Source of the DNA: CAIYXB01 sp038146805
GTDB lineage: Bacteria; Cyanobacteriota; Vampirovibrionia; LMEP-6097
Length of the DNA stretch: 64,000 bases
Reading direction: 5' to 3'
NCBI GenBank assembly: GCA_038146805.1
Contig: JAYQSH010000005.1
Coordinates: 868,001-932,000 of the forward strand
The notes beneath the pieces are model-generated. The model was not told the origin of the DNA, searched no databases, and saw only the letters and a list, made by a program, of their open reading frames with translations. The position numbers and the translations under genes are program-made. Shown here piece by piece: positions 1-9,143 of the stretch. The first letter of the stretch is position 1. Each line of letters begins with the position of its first letter.

Positions 1-1125
1 AGGACTTGTAGATACTGGAACAGTTAAAGATTCTACTATTACAGGTGGAATTATTAACGGCGCAAACTTAGTGAATGTCACTGGTACAGTGCCAAACGCT
101 CAAAATGCAACAACCGCGAATGTGGCAGATTATGCGACAGTAGCAGGTTCAATTGCTGGCGGGTCTAATGTAAATGGAACAACGATATTAAATAACTTTG
201 TAAATGGAACTTTGACATTTTTAAGTGAAGCCGGAATTGAAGGTGATTTAGTTGTAAATGGAACAGTTTTTGCAAATTACTTTAATGGCGATGGCAGTGC
301 AATAAAAAATATTCAAGCTGGAGCAATTGTTGGTACAGTGGCACAAGCAAATTCATCTTTTTATGCTGATGAGGCAGGACTTGTAGATACTGGAACAGTT
401 AAAGATTCTACTATTACAGGTGGAATTATTAACGGCGCAAACTTAGTGAATGTGACGGGTACAGTGCCAAACGCTCAAAATGCAACAACCGCGAATGTGG
501 CAGATTATGCGACAGTAGCAGGTTCAATTGCTGGCGGGTCTAATGTAAATGGAACAACGATATTAAATAACTTTGTAAATGGAACTTTGACATTTTTAAG
601 TGAAGCCGGAATTGAAGGTGACTTAGTTGTAAATGGAACAGTTTTTGCAAATTACTTTAATGGCGATGGCAGTGCAATAAAAAATATTCAAGCTGGAGCA
701 ATTGTTGGCACAGTGGCACAAGCAAATTCATCTTTTTATGCTGATGAGGCAGGACTTGTAGATTCTGGAACAGTAAAAGATTCTACTATTACAGGTGGAA
801 TTATTAACGGCGCAAACTTAGTGAATGTCACTGGTACAGTGCCAAACGCTCAAAATGCAACAACAGCGAATGTGGCAGATTATGCGACAGTAGCAGGTTC
901 AATTGCTGGCGGGTCTAATGTAAATGGAACAACGATATTAAATAACTTTGTAAATGGAACTTTGACATTTTTAAGTGAAGCCGGAATTGAAGGTGACTTA
1001 GTTGTAAATGGAACAGTTTTTGCAAATTACTTTAATGGTGATGGCAGTGCAATAAAAAATATTCAAGCAGGAGCAATTGTTGGTACAGTGGCACAAGCAA
1101 ATTCATCTTTTTATGCTGATGAGGC
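1..1125 (+). repeat. Three tandem 375-bp coding repeats
   Basis: Units 1-375, 376-750 and 751-1125 differ at only a handful of positions, mostly silent (for example gtcact versus gtgacg, and gatact versus gattct). The period is exactly 125 codons. Near-identity at DNA level points to recent duplication or gene conversion and would allow copy-number change by recombination. More units may lie upstream of the window. Confidence 0.95.
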
Positions 1126-2998
1126 TTCTAAAGTTACAGGCTACGTAAATGGTGCTGAGATTTCTAATAGTACAATTCTCAACAATACTGTTAATGGAAC
1201 ATTAGAACTGCAAAGTGAAGCTGGTTTTGTTGGTGATATGTTTGTAAATGGAACAATCAGTGCAAAAAGCGTAAAGGCACAGCAGTTATTTGCTCTTGCT
1301 AATAGTAATATTGCGGTTTTAAGCGCGAACGCATCAAATAATGGTAGCTATGCGAAAATGACAATACTAAGTCCTGAAGGATGGTCAGAGTTAAGGCTAG
1401 AAGATGAAGCACAAAATCGTAAATGGTCTGTTGGAAGTTTAGGTGATCAAAGACCAGATGAAAATGGTGGTAAAAATACTTTTTATATTTTCCAGTATAA
1501 AGATCAAAATGATCAAGCTGTTAATGGATACCGTTTAGCGATTACCGATACTGGTAAAGTTGGTATTGGTGGCTTGACAAATCCAAGTGAAGCCCTAGAA
1601 GTAGTTGGTAATGTAAAAGCAGATAATTTTATTGGTAATATTTCAGCAACAAATATTGTTGGCGTTGTGGACAATGCAGAAAACGCATTGAAAGTTACAG
1701 GCTACGTAAATGGTGCTGAGATTTCTAATAGTACAATTCTCAACAATACTGTTAATGGAACATTAGAACTGCAAAGTGAAGCTGGTTTTGTTGGTGATAT
1801 TAATCTTAATGGAAATCTACATTTTGCTAAAGGAGGTTTTAGCGTAGGACTTTCTAATAGAAATGTTTCTTGGGACGGATTAGGAACTTTAATCCAAGAT
1901 ACAGGTTGGATTGATTTTATTGCTGATTCAAATAATGATAATGACAATATTGGCTTTAGATTTTTCTCTCATACAAGAGAAGTACCAAAAATAATTGCTG
2001 CCATTCTTGAAAATGGTGTTGAAATTAATAAGCCTTTAAAAGTTGAAGGTGGACATTTAACTCTTAAAGATGGTACACAAGCAGAAGGTAAGATTTTAAG
2101 TTCTGTGACGAACAATGGTCTTGCTTCTTGGGTTGATCCTAATGAAATCTATCCGGGACAGTGGAAACTAGTGCATGTGGAAAATTTTGATAATGCAACA
2201 ACATTAACAAATTGGCATATCGGTTCGCAAAATGCAGATCTACTCACTGATTGTGGTGGAGAGTCTATTTTGGGTGGTTATAATAAGGCTGGTGAAAATA
2301 AATTTTTAGAAAAATCTTTTAATCTTGCTGGAATTCCTCATAACGAAGTGAAAATAACTTATGAGCTTTATTCAATTGATAGTTGGGATGAAAATGAAGG
2401 TGCGTGGCTTGAAATTAATGGAAAAAGATTTAGTAATTCATACTCATGGCACTATGTGCGTAATAGAAAACAAGTCTGTGGTCGAGAGGGCGCGAGTATT
2501 CTTTGGAATGATGGTATTAGTTTTGAAGAAATACAAACATCATCAACTAATGGTCAATTAGATCTTAAGTTTGGAGCTTATTTAAACGAGGCTCTTAATA
2601 ATGAATCTTTTGGTATCGATAACTTAAGAATTTATGTAAGAACAGTTGATGAGTCTGTAAGTCTTCCAGAGGTGGCTTATACTCCTCCACCAGCAAGATA
2701 CTATCAAGCAAATGCTAAAAATTGTACTAACTGGTGTACTAGTCAAGGTATGACAAACCTTGCAGATCCACAAGGCTTTTATTGTGCTTCTGGAGAGGCT
2801 AAGTCTGTGACCGCGATCAATCAAAAAGATGAAGGCAAATTTAGTTTTACTTATGGGTGTTGGTCTGATGGTAATTGTACAGAAGGTCAAAATTCGGGTA
2901 GCGGAGCTTCAGAAAATGGTTATTGTTATAAATTAGGTCAGAAAAAAGATTATGATGCAACTGATATAACAGTGGCTTGTTATTGTCAACCAAATTAA
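2..2998 (+). CDS. Repeat-rich surface or tail-fibre-like protein, 5' end outside window
   Basis: The reading frame is open from base 2, so the true start lies upstream. A GTG at 71 is only an internal codon of the repeat. The first 375 codons are three near-identical 125-residue units (periods starting at 1, 376 and 751), rich in Gly, Asn, Val and Thr with recurring VNGT motifs. Next come two copies of a shorter segment (1130-1239 and 1691-1800). At about 1558-1640 is a GKVGIGG..NPSEALEVVGNVKA motif, typical of bacterial fibre and surface proteins that end in a trimeric or peptidase-S74-like tail. The last 270 residues are non-repetitive, with aromatic and Cys-rich stretches (several CxxC/CxxxC) that may be disulphide bonded or carbohydrate binding. 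No S74 catalytic region was recognised. Probable role: extracellular adhesin or fibre. Family assignment is tentative. Confidence 0.75.
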   Translation, partial: GLVDTGTVKDSTITGGIINGANLVNVTGTVPNAQNATTANVADYATVAGSIAGGSNVNGTTILNNFVNGTLTFLSEAGIEGDLVVNGTVFANYFNGDGSAIKNIQAGAIVGTVAQANSSFYADEAGLVDTGTVKDSTITGGIINGANLVNVTGTVPNAQNATTANVADYATVAGSIAGGSNVNGTTILNNFVNGTLTFLSEAGIEGDLVVNGTVFANYFNGDGSAIKNIQAGAIVGTVAQANSSFYADEAGLVDSGTVKDSTITGGIINGANLVNVTGTVPNAQNATTANVADYATVAGSIAGGSNVNGTTILNNFVNGTLTFLSEAGIEGDLVVNGTVFANYFNGDGSAIKNIQAGAIVGTVAQANSSFYADEASKVTGYVNGAEISNSTILNNTVNGTLELQSEAGFVGDMFVNGTISAKSVKAQQLFALANSNIAVLSANASNNGSYAKMTILSPEGWSELRLEDEAQNRKWSVGSLGDQRPDENGGKNTFYIFQYKDQNDQAVNGYRLAITDTGKVGIGGLTNPSEALEVVGNVKADNFIGNISATNIVGVVDNAENALKVTGYVNGAEISNSTILNNTVNGTLELQSEAGFVGDINLNGNLHFAKGGFSVGLSNRNVSWDGLGTLIQDTGWIDFIADSNNDNDNIGFRFFSHTREVPKIIAAILENGVEINKPLKVEGGHLTLKDGTQAEGKILSSVTNNGLASWVDPNEIYPGQWKLVHVENFDNATTLTNWHIGSQNADLLTDCGGESILGGYNKAGENKFLEKSFNLAGIPHNEVKITYELYSIDSWDENEGAWLEINGKRFSNSYSWHYVRNRKQVCGREGASILWNDGISFEEIQTSSTNGQLDLKFGAYLNEALNNESFGIDNLRIYVRTVDESVSLPEVAYTPPPARYYQANAKNCTNWCTSQGMTNLADPQGFYCASGEAKSVTAINQKDEGKFSFTYGCWSDGNCTEGQNSGSGASENGYCYKLGQKKDYDATDITVACYCQPN
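1130..1239 (+). repeat. 110-bp perfect direct repeat, copy 1 (copy 2 at 1691-1800)
   Basis: The 110 bases starting aaagttacaggctacg recur exactly at 1691-1800, in the same frame of the same gene and 561 bases (187 codons) downstream. They encode a VTGYVNGAEISNSTILNN-type segment related in style to the 125-residue units. Confidence 0.93.
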
Positions 2999-3027
2999 CT
3001 TTGCTTTAAAAATGTACAATATACTAA

Positions 3028-3615
3028 GTGCAATACTTTCACTTTGAACAAATTGATTCGACGCAAAATAAAGCAAGAGAGCTTTTTGATCAAAACACAC
3101 CAAGACCTTTTTGTGTTTTTGCAGCTAGTCAAAGTCAAGGTCGTGGTACTCAAGCGAGAGTTTGGCATTCGCCAAATGGTGGTTTGTATTTGAGTTTGGT
3201 GCTTGATTTAGAATTTAATATTTTTGATACTGACCCTTTAGCTTTTTGCCAAGAAAAATCTCTGGGTCTTGTAAAAACCTTAAAAACAAGTTTAGAAAAA
3301 TATTTTGACAACCCTAATGTATTTGCTGAGTTGAATATAAAGCCGATCAATGATTTATATTTCCGAGATGCAAAATTAGCTGGTGTGCTTATTGAAACAC
3401 TGAACAAAGGCGATCTATCGACTATAATCATTGGAATAGGTCTTAATATCATTAAAGTTTCAGCAGTAGATTTAGACCGAAAAATCATAAGTTTAGAAGA
3501 GATTTTAAGCTTGGGCGATTTTAAGAGCTTTAAAAAAGAGAATTTTGCCGAATTTTTGCTCAAAAATCTTGAACAAGAATTTTATTGTAGTAAAAATAAC
3601 CAAACCTTAACTTAA
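3028..3615 (+). CDS. birA: Biotin--[acetyl-CoA carboxylase] ligase, catalytic domain only
   Basis: Attaches biotin to the carrier protein of acetyl-CoA carboxylase via biotinyl-AMP. Visible hallmarks: the GRGTQARVW biotin/ATP loop at residues 38-46, the KPINDLY segment with K105 in the place of the family's lysine in KWPNDL, and KLAGVLIE at 116-123. At 195 aa it lacks both the N-terminal DNA-binding domain of group II BirA and most of the small C-terminal SH3-like domain, so it is a minimal group I ligase and probably not a repressor. The GTG start has no clear Shine-Dalgarno. A TACAAT hexamer at 3015-3020 lies only 7 bases before it. Gap to the preceding gene is 29 bases. Product confident; C-terminal brevity is a little unusual. 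Confidence 0.88.
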   Translation: MQYFHFEQIDSTQNKARELFDQNTPRPFCVFAASQSQGRGTQARVWHSPNGGLYLSLVLDLEFNIFDTDPLAFCQEKSLGLVKTLKTSLEKYFDNPNVFAELNIKPINDLYFRDAKLAGVLIETLNKGDLSTIIIGIGLNIIKVSAVDLDRKIISLEEILSLGDFKSFKKENFAEFLLKNLEQEFYCSKNNQTLT

Positions 3616-3633
3616 TAATGTTTTTTTTAAGCT

Positions 3634-4158
3634 ATGAATTTAGCTAAATTGCCATTTTCATATAATACAGGAAGCCTTAATGGTATGTATTCAAGCTCTC
3701 GATCAAATTCGTTTGGCGGTGGATTCGGTTCGTTTGGCAGTAGTTTTGGTTCACCGTATGGCGGTGGTTTTGGTTCGTTTGGCGGTGGATTCGGTTCGTT
3801 TGGCAGTAGTTTTGGTTCACCATATCGCAGTAGTTTTGGTTCTTTTGGTGGCGGTTTTGGTTCACCATATGGCAGTAGTTTTGGTTCACCGTATGGCGGT
3901 GGTTTTGGTTCGTTTGGTGGTGGTTTTGGTTCACCATATCGCAGTAGTTTTGGTTCCTTTGGTGGTGGTTTTGGTTCACCATATGGCGGTGGCTATGGTT
4001 TAGCGGCACTTGCCGCACCTATTGGCTATATGATTGGCAATTTAATTGGTAATTTGTTTTTAAATAGAGATAATGGTCCAAGGTATCAGGATTGTAATTG
4101 TCACGATAAATCTTTTCTTGTTGATGACTCTGGGCAAGGTGGCATTAATATAAGCTAA
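3634..4158 (+). CDS. FG-repeat low-complexity protein with hydrophobic tail segment
   Basis: 174 aa. Residues 25 to about 125 are built almost only from Gly, Phe, Ser, Pro, Tyr and a few Arg, arranged as FGGGFGS, FGSSFGSPY and similar short units. After this comes a hydrophobic stretch rich in small residues (AALAAPIGYMIGNLIGNLF, with GxxxG spacing), then a polar Cys-containing tail (DCNCHDK). No signal peptide is evident. The DNA repeats (ggttttggttc units) are imperfect, so selection appears to act at protein level. Similar composition occurs in cohesive FG domains, some adhesive proteins and glycine-rich surface proteins. No function can be assigned. The start ATG at 3634 is the first in frame, 18 bases after the ligase stop, so co-transcription is likely. 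Confidence 0.7.
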   Translation: MNLAKLPFSYNTGSLNGMYSSSRSNSFGGGFGSFGSSFGSPYGGGFGSFGGGFGSFGSSFGSPYRSSFGSFGGGFGSPYGSSFGSPYGGGFGSFGGGFGSPYRSSFGSFGGGFGSPYGGGYGLAALAAPIGYMIGNLIGNLFLNRDNGPRYQDCNCHDKSFLVDDSGQGGINIS

Positions 4159-4292
4159 GAATTTGACCTGTTAACTAAGTTAATATTTTCTTTCTGTTAT
4201 TTTTTTTAAGTTTTTTATATAATTTATAACGCAGTTGTCCCAAAATTTATTTTTAACTGCAAAATTAAATCTTTTGGTTTAATTAATTGAGT

Positions 4293-4369
4293 CGGGATGT
4301 GGCTCAGCTTGGTAGAGCGCTTCGCTTGGGACGAAGAGGTCCCAGGTTCAAATCCTGGTATCCCGACCA
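4293..4369 (+). tRNA. tRNA-Pro (anticodon TGG)
   Basis: Full cloverleaf. Acceptor cgggatg pairs with tatcccg, D stem gctc/gagc, anticodon stem cttcg/cgaag around loop cttggga (TGG reads CCA), T arm ccagg-ttcaaat-cctgg. The discriminator A and CCA are encoded. Confidence 0.96.
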
Positions 4370-4484
4370 TTTATATTTCAAATAACAGCGAAAACTGTGG
4401 TCTTGGTGCCTGGCACAAAAATTACAAAAAATGAATTTATCTTGAAAGAGTTAATTTTTGCCAATTTTACTAATAATATATTTA

Positions 4485-5636
4485 ATGAATATTTGTTTTG
4501 AGTTATCAGATACACAAAAAGACCTGCAAAGATTAGCGAAAGATTTTGCAGAAAACGAAATTAAACCTCAGGCAGAAGCCCACGATCATGAGGCTAAATT
4601 TCCTTTAGAGATTGCAGCAAAAGCTCATGAGCTTGGATTAATGAACCCAGGCTTTCCTGAATATGTTGGTGGCATGCAACTTGGAATTTTAGATGAAGTG
4701 ATCATGATGGAAGAAATGGGTGTCGCTTGTACTGGTATTTCAACTGCACTTGGTGCCAATATGCTTGCAGCAGCTCCTTTAATTGTTGTTGATAATCAAG
4801 AAATCAACAAAAAGTTTTTAGGTCCAATGATGGAAGAGCTTTTGTTTGCTTCTTATTGTGTTACTGAACCGGGTGCTGGTAGCGACGTGGCGGCAGTAAA
4901 AACTACTGCTGTAAAACAGGGCGATGAATATATTATTAATGGAACTAAGCAATGGATCACAGGTGCAAAATATGCAAATTGGTTTTATGTTTTAGCAATG
5001 ACAGACGCAAGCGCAGGTCATAAAGGCTTGTCTGGTTTTGTGGTTCCTGCTGATACTCCCGGTGTTACAGTGCAAAAAAAAGAAGACATGATGGGACAGC
5101 GTGCATCTTCAACACATCAAGTAACTTTTGAAGATGTGAAAATTCCAGCTACTTATTTACTTGGACAAGAAGGTGATGGTTTTAAAATTTCAATGAAAGC
5201 TTTTGATAAAACCCGTCCGGGCGTAGCTGCTGGAGCAACTTCGATTATTAGAGCGGCGATGGAAAATGCAAAACAATACGCAATGGAAAGAACATCTTTT
5301 AATATGCCAATTGCAATGCACCAAGCAGTTAGTTTTATGGTTGCTGAAATGGCAATGAAATATGAAGCAGCTAAATTACTTACATGGCAGTCAGCGTGGA
5401 CTATTGACCAAGGTGTGCGTAATACCAAATTGGCATCTTTTGCTAAAGCGTTTGCGGCAGATTCAGCTATGGAAGCTGCAACAAATGCAGTGCAAGTTTT
5501 TGGTGGTTACGGATATTCACGCGAATACCCTGTAGAAAAATTAATGCGTGATGCAAAAATTTATCAAATTTATGAGGGTACTTCACAAATTCAAAGACTG
5601 ATTATTGCAAAAGAATTGTTTTTAAGAAACGCATAA
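4485..5636 (+). CDS. Acyl-CoA dehydrogenase
   Basis: FAD-dependent oxidation of acyl-CoA to enoyl-CoA, passing electrons to ETF. About 383 aa, the usual family length. Seen: the CVTEPGAGSDVAAV signature, a WITGAKYANWF flavin-contact strand, and the C-terminal signature ending YEGTSQIQRL, whose Glu is the catalytic base position of short/medium-chain enzymes. The first possible start (4458) would add an atypical MPILLIIYL leader, so ATG 4485 (MNICFELSDTQ), which matches the family N-terminus, was preferred. No ETF or other beta-oxidation genes are adjacent, so chain-length specificity cannot be told from context. Confidence 0.92.
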   Translation: MNICFELSDTQKDLQRLAKDFAENEIKPQAEAHDHEAKFPLEIAAKAHELGLMNPGFPEYVGGMQLGILDEVIMMEEMGVACTGISTALGANMLAAAPLIVVDNQEINKKFLGPMMEELLFASYCVTEPGAGSDVAAVKTTAVKQGDEYIINGTKQWITGAKYANWFYVLAMTDASAGHKGLSGFVVPADTPGVTVQKKEDMMGQRASSTHQVTFEDVKIPATYLLGQEGDGFKISMKAFDKTRPGVAAGATSIIRAAMENAKQYAMERTSFNMPIAMHQAVSFMVAEMAMKYEAAKLLTWQSAWTIDQGVRNTKLASFAKAFAADSAMEAATNAVQVFGGYGYSREYPVEKLMRDAKIYQIYEGTSQIQRLIIAKELFLRNA

Positions 5637-5758
5637 ATAAGGTCTTGAATTTTTAGTTAGGTGTTTTTAGTTAGGTGTTAACAGTAACTATCAATCTTTG
5701 AAAAACTAAACCTTGATGTATAAATATTTTTAATCGATATGCTAATATTGACTGCAAT

Positions 5759-6811
5759 ATGACGCAGAGCGCATTACTAGACAACAAAACCTCTTTATTT
5801 GGCATGGATTTAGGTCAGCTAGAAGATTTTGTACTTGCTAATGGTCTAGAAAAATTTAGAGCAAAACAAATTTATAAGTGGTTATACAGTAAAAACACAA
5901 GAGACATAGATGCAATTACAGATCTCTCAAAAAAAACAAGAGAGGTTCTTAAAGAAAAAGCTGTTTTAGGAAATTTAAAATTAGTTCAAAGAGAAATCAG
6001 CTCTGATGGAACTGAAAAATATCTTTTTGAAACTCAAAACGGCGATAAGATCGAATCAGTTTTAATGTTTTTTGATGACCAAGATTCTTATAGCGCTTGT
6101 ATTAGTTCACAAGTTGGTTGTGCAGTTGCTTGTCCATTTTGTGCAACTGGAACTTTAGGTTTCAAAAAAAACTTAAGCTCAGCAGAAGTGGCAGAACAAA
6201 TTCAATTCATGCAAAATCTTTCTGGGCAAAAAATTAACAATGTTGTTTATATGGGTCAGGGAGAGCCTTTGAATAATTATGACAATATGATTGGCTCCAT
6301 AAAAATTCTTAGAGAGCATCTTGGTATTGGTGTACGTCATATTACAATTTCAACATCTGGAATAATCCCTAAGATAGATGCTTTGGCGCAGGAAAATTTG
6401 CAAATTACTTTAGCTCTTTCTTTGCATGATCCAATTGATACAGATAGAGATTTCTTAGTCCCGGTAAACAAGAAGTGGCCTGTGTTTGAGGTGGTAGATG
6501 CTTTGAAGCGTTATTATCAAAAAACTAAACGTCGTGTAACTATTGAATATATTATGATTCAAGATCTTAATGATAGTGATGAAAAAGCTCAATTACTAGG
6601 GGAGCTTGTGCAAGATTTGCACTGTAATATTAATTTGATTCCTTACAATGCAACTGATGTCAAAGACCCTTTTCAAAGATCGACCAATGCTCGCATAAAA
6701 AGTTTTAAAGAAATCCTTGCAAAAAGCTCTCGTAATAAAACTATTACGGTGAGAAAAGAACGAGGGCACGATATCAATGCCGCTTGTGGTCAATTAGCAA
6801 ATAAGCATTAA
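5759..6811 (+). CDS. rlmN: Dual-specificity 23S rRNA A2503 / tRNA A37 C2-methyltransferase RlmN
   Basis: Radical SAM enzyme that makes 2-methyladenosine at 23S position 2503 and in tRNA. 350 aa, normal length. The [4Fe-4S] triad is C121-xxx-C125-xx-C128 (GCAVACPFC). The conserved glycine-rich MGQGEPLNNY segment, the HITISTSG strand and the C-terminal VRKERGHDINAACGQLA, which carries the second mechanistic Cys, are all present. The ATG at 5759 is preceded by tatgctaatattg and no obvious Shine-Dalgarno. Stands alone between acyl-CoA dehydrogenase and the transglycosylase on the same strand. Confidence 0.96.
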   Translation: MTQSALLDNKTSLFGMDLGQLEDFVLANGLEKFRAKQIYKWLYSKNTRDIDAITDLSKKTREVLKEKAVLGNLKLVQREISSDGTEKYLFETQNGDKIESVLMFFDDQDSYSACISSQVGCAVACPFCATGTLGFKKNLSSAEVAEQIQFMQNLSGQKINNVVYMGQGEPLNNYDNMIGSIKILREHLGIGVRHITISTSGIIPKIDALAQENLQITLALSLHDPIDTDRDFLVPVNKKWPVFEVVDALKRYYQKTKRRVTIEYIMIQDLNDSDEKAQLLGELVQDLHCNINLIPYNATDVKDPFQRSTNARIKSFKEILAKSSRNKTITVRKERGHDINAACGQLANKH

Positions 6812-6867
6812 GGCTTGCCAGAGCTAAAAAAGCTTTTCTTATAAACCAAATTGCCTTATGATAAATA

Positions 6868-9066
6868 TTGAAAATGGCATTGTTTACTAAATTTCAAAAA
6901 GCAAATCAAAAATTAACTGGCTCTTGGTTTTTTAAATTGAGTTTCTTAGCTTTGGTTGTTTTACTTTGCTTAGGATCTGTTTTTCTATTAATGCCAAATA
7001 ATAATTTTGATTCTGTTTTAAGTGCTTTAGGAAATTCTTTTTCAGTTACTACTCAAAAAAAATCTGTTAGTGCAGAAGAGTTACAAGATTTAGAAATGGA
7101 GTTTGAGGTGATTTTAAAAGATGTCTATAGTAAGCCTCGTAAAACGATTACTGCTCTTGAAGAATTTGAAAACTTACCTGAGCTTTTAAATAACAGAAAA
7201 AATTATATTCTAATGCGCCTTTATGATGTAATTAATGAACCAGCTTTAGCTTTTGTTAGTGCCAATCAAATATCTAAAAAATATTTACCTAAATATAGTT
7301 TGTTTAAAAAAGTACAAATAGCAACTCAAATTGGTTTAGAGGCAGTTGTTGTTGATGAGCTAGAATATTTAACTAAAAAATTTCCAAGTGAAGCTAAATT
7401 TGAGTATGAATTAGCCAAGTCTTATTCTAGACAAAGTATGTTTGCTGAAGCGCAAAAGCATTTTGATTTAATTCAAAAAGTTTTTAAAGATTCTGAATAT
7501 GCAATTGGTGCAAATTATTACCTAGCAAATTTAACTGATGATAAGGAATTAGCAAAATCAAGATTGAAAAATTATCTACAAAAAAGTCCAAGTGGCTCTT
7601 TGTCTGCTCTTGCGGCTGATAGATTGATTCAAATTTCTAATGCTGATGATCTATCAATAAAAACTTTAGCTAATACTTTGGCATTAAGTTATCATTCTCA
7701 AGAAAATTATAAAAAAGCTTTGCAATACTTTAACCCGGAATTGGATCAGCCACAATTTTTCTTAAAAGCATATGCTGAGAGTCTTTATAAAACAAACAAT
7801 AAAACAAAAGCTATTGAAGCTCTAGTAAATTATATTCCTAGACTAAATTTTAAAGAAACAAGTTCTGAGCTTATAGAGTATATGGTGAAAATTTGTTCTA
7901 AGTATCAAGCTTTGGCAAATTTGAGACTTTTAAAAGATAAAGTTTTAGATGAGGTCAAAGATAAAGTACTTTGGGAAATCGCAAAAAAAACAGACGCTAA
8001 AGCCGATTATCAAGGACTTTATCAGGAGTTCCCCGATAGTTTTTATGCCGCAGAATCAATGGCAAGAGTCTTTTGGAAAGATATTGAGGACAAAAATTAT
8101 GACGAAGCCTTGGCTTTAGCTAAAACACATTGGGATAGTTATCCTTATGCGCTATCGCATCCTTACGTAGCTTTTTGGGCAGCGAAGATTCAACAAAAAT
8201 TAAATAAAGAGGAGCAAGCAAAATCAAGTTTTGAAAAACTAATTGCCGAACATCCCCATAGTTTTTATGCTTATCGTAGTAAACAAATTTTAGAAGGGGA
8301 AAAAAATTGGTACTTAATGCCCGCTTCAAATTTCTTTGTTGGTTTTCCTAGCTGGAATTGGCCTCGTGTTTATACAGACAAAGAAATTACAGCTAAGTAT
8401 GATAAAGATGTTTTAGAGCTTATTAAAATACGTGAATTTGATTTTGTTTTGTCTTTGTATGATGACGCGAAGCTCAATAAAAAATTCAAAATGTTCTTAC
8501 AGGCAAATGCTCAAGAGCATATGAAAGCTATTCGAACAGCTTATTTCTCTTTGAAGCACCAAGATAAACCTGACCATAATGATTTATATTTTCAGTATGC
8601 CTTTCCACTTGCATATGCTGATTTGATTTATGATAATTCTGGTAAAAATAAAAAAGTTGATCCTTTATTGGTGCATGCTTTAATTAGACAGGAATCTTTT
8701 TATCAAGAAGATATTGAAAGTAAAGTTGGTGCTGTTGGTTTAATGCAACTTATGCCTTACACAGCAAAAGTTGTGGCGCGTCGTTTAAATTTAAGACCGC
8801 CACGTAAGTATGATTTGATGCATGCTGATATAAATATCAAGCTTGGCGTAAATTATATGGAAGAAGTTTTTGGGCAGTTTGAAAACAATATGATAAATGC
8901 TATTGCTTCTTACAACGCTGGTCCTGTTGCTGTAAAAAAATGGATGAATCTTTATCAAGAGGCAGATAAAGATTATTATATAGAGTCAATTCCTTATGAG
9001 GAGACTCGCAATTATGTTAAGCAAGTGCTTGCGAACTATTGGATTTATCGAGAATTATATTCATAA
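6868..9066 (+). CDS. slt: Soluble-type lytic murein transglycosylase (Slt family), membrane anchored
   Basis: Cleaves the MurNAc-GlcNAc bond of peptidoglycan with formation of anhydro-MurNAc. About 730 aa: a transmembrane segment at residues 20-42, a long alpha-helical TPR-like region (roughly 60-560) as in the Slt70 superhelix, and a C-terminal SLT domain. Within it ALIRQESFYQ carries the catalytic Glu (about residue 609), followed by GAVGLMQLMPYTA and the AIASYNAGPVAVKKW motif. Start may be TTG 6868 or ATG 6874; they differ by two residues. It lies just upstream of fliPQR, so it might open the wall for flagellar assembly, but that is only a positional inference. Confidence 0.92.
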   Translation: MKMALFTKFQKANQKLTGSWFFKLSFLALVVLLCLGSVFLLMPNNNFDSVLSALGNSFSVTTQKKSVSAEELQDLEMEFEVILKDVYSKPRKTITALEEFENLPELLNNRKNYILMRLYDVINEPALAFVSANQISKKYLPKYSLFKKVQIATQIGLEAVVVDELEYLTKKFPSEAKFEYELAKSYSRQSMFAEAQKHFDLIQKVFKDSEYAIGANYYLANLTDDKELAKSRLKNYLQKSPSGSLSALAADRLIQISNADDLSIKTLANTLALSYHSQENYKKALQYFNPELDQPQFFLKAYAESLYKTNNKTKAIEALVNYIPRLNFKETSSELIEYMVKICSKYQALANLRLLKDKVLDEVKDKVLWEIAKKTDAKADYQGLYQEFPDSFYAAESMARVFWKDIEDKNYDEALALAKTHWDSYPYALSHPYVAFWAAKIQQKLNKEEQAKSSFEKLIAEHPHSFYAYRSKQILEGEKNWYLMPASNFFVGFPSWNWPRVYTDKEITAKYDKDVLELIKIREFDFVLSLYDDAKLNKKFKMFLQANAQEHMKAIRTAYFSLKHQDKPDHNDLYFQYAFPLAYADLIYDNSGKNKKVDPLLVHALIRQESFYQEDIESKVGAVGLMQLMPYTAKVVARRLNLRPPRKYDLMHADINIKLGVNYMEEVFGQFENNMINAIASYNAGPVAVKKWMNLYQEADKDYYIESIPYEETRNYVKQVLANYWIYRELYS

Positions 9067-9143
9067 CTTCTTTTTGTGTGAGTGGGAATAATATTCTTAT
9101 AGATAGAGTAGTTTGCAAAAAATTATTTTACTAAGCAAAATCT

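Noticed and set aside
1..1125. Tandem repeats as a possible CRISPR array or satellite
   Set aside because: Period is 375 bases with no repeat/spacer alternation and an unbroken coding frame.
2..2998. Tail-fibre-like gene as evidence for a prophage
   Set aside because: No other phage genes, integrase or attachment sites are nearby, and neighbours are housekeeping genes.
3677..4018. Opposite- and other-strand frames across the FG-repeat gene (His/Asn-rich and Val-rich)
   Set aside because: Artefacts of the repeated ggttttggttc DNA. The FG frame alone extends into a non-repetitive, protein-like tail.
4458..4484. Upstream start for acyl-CoA dehydrogenase
   Set aside because: It adds a hydrophobic leader not seen in the family; the internal ATG matches the usual N-terminus.
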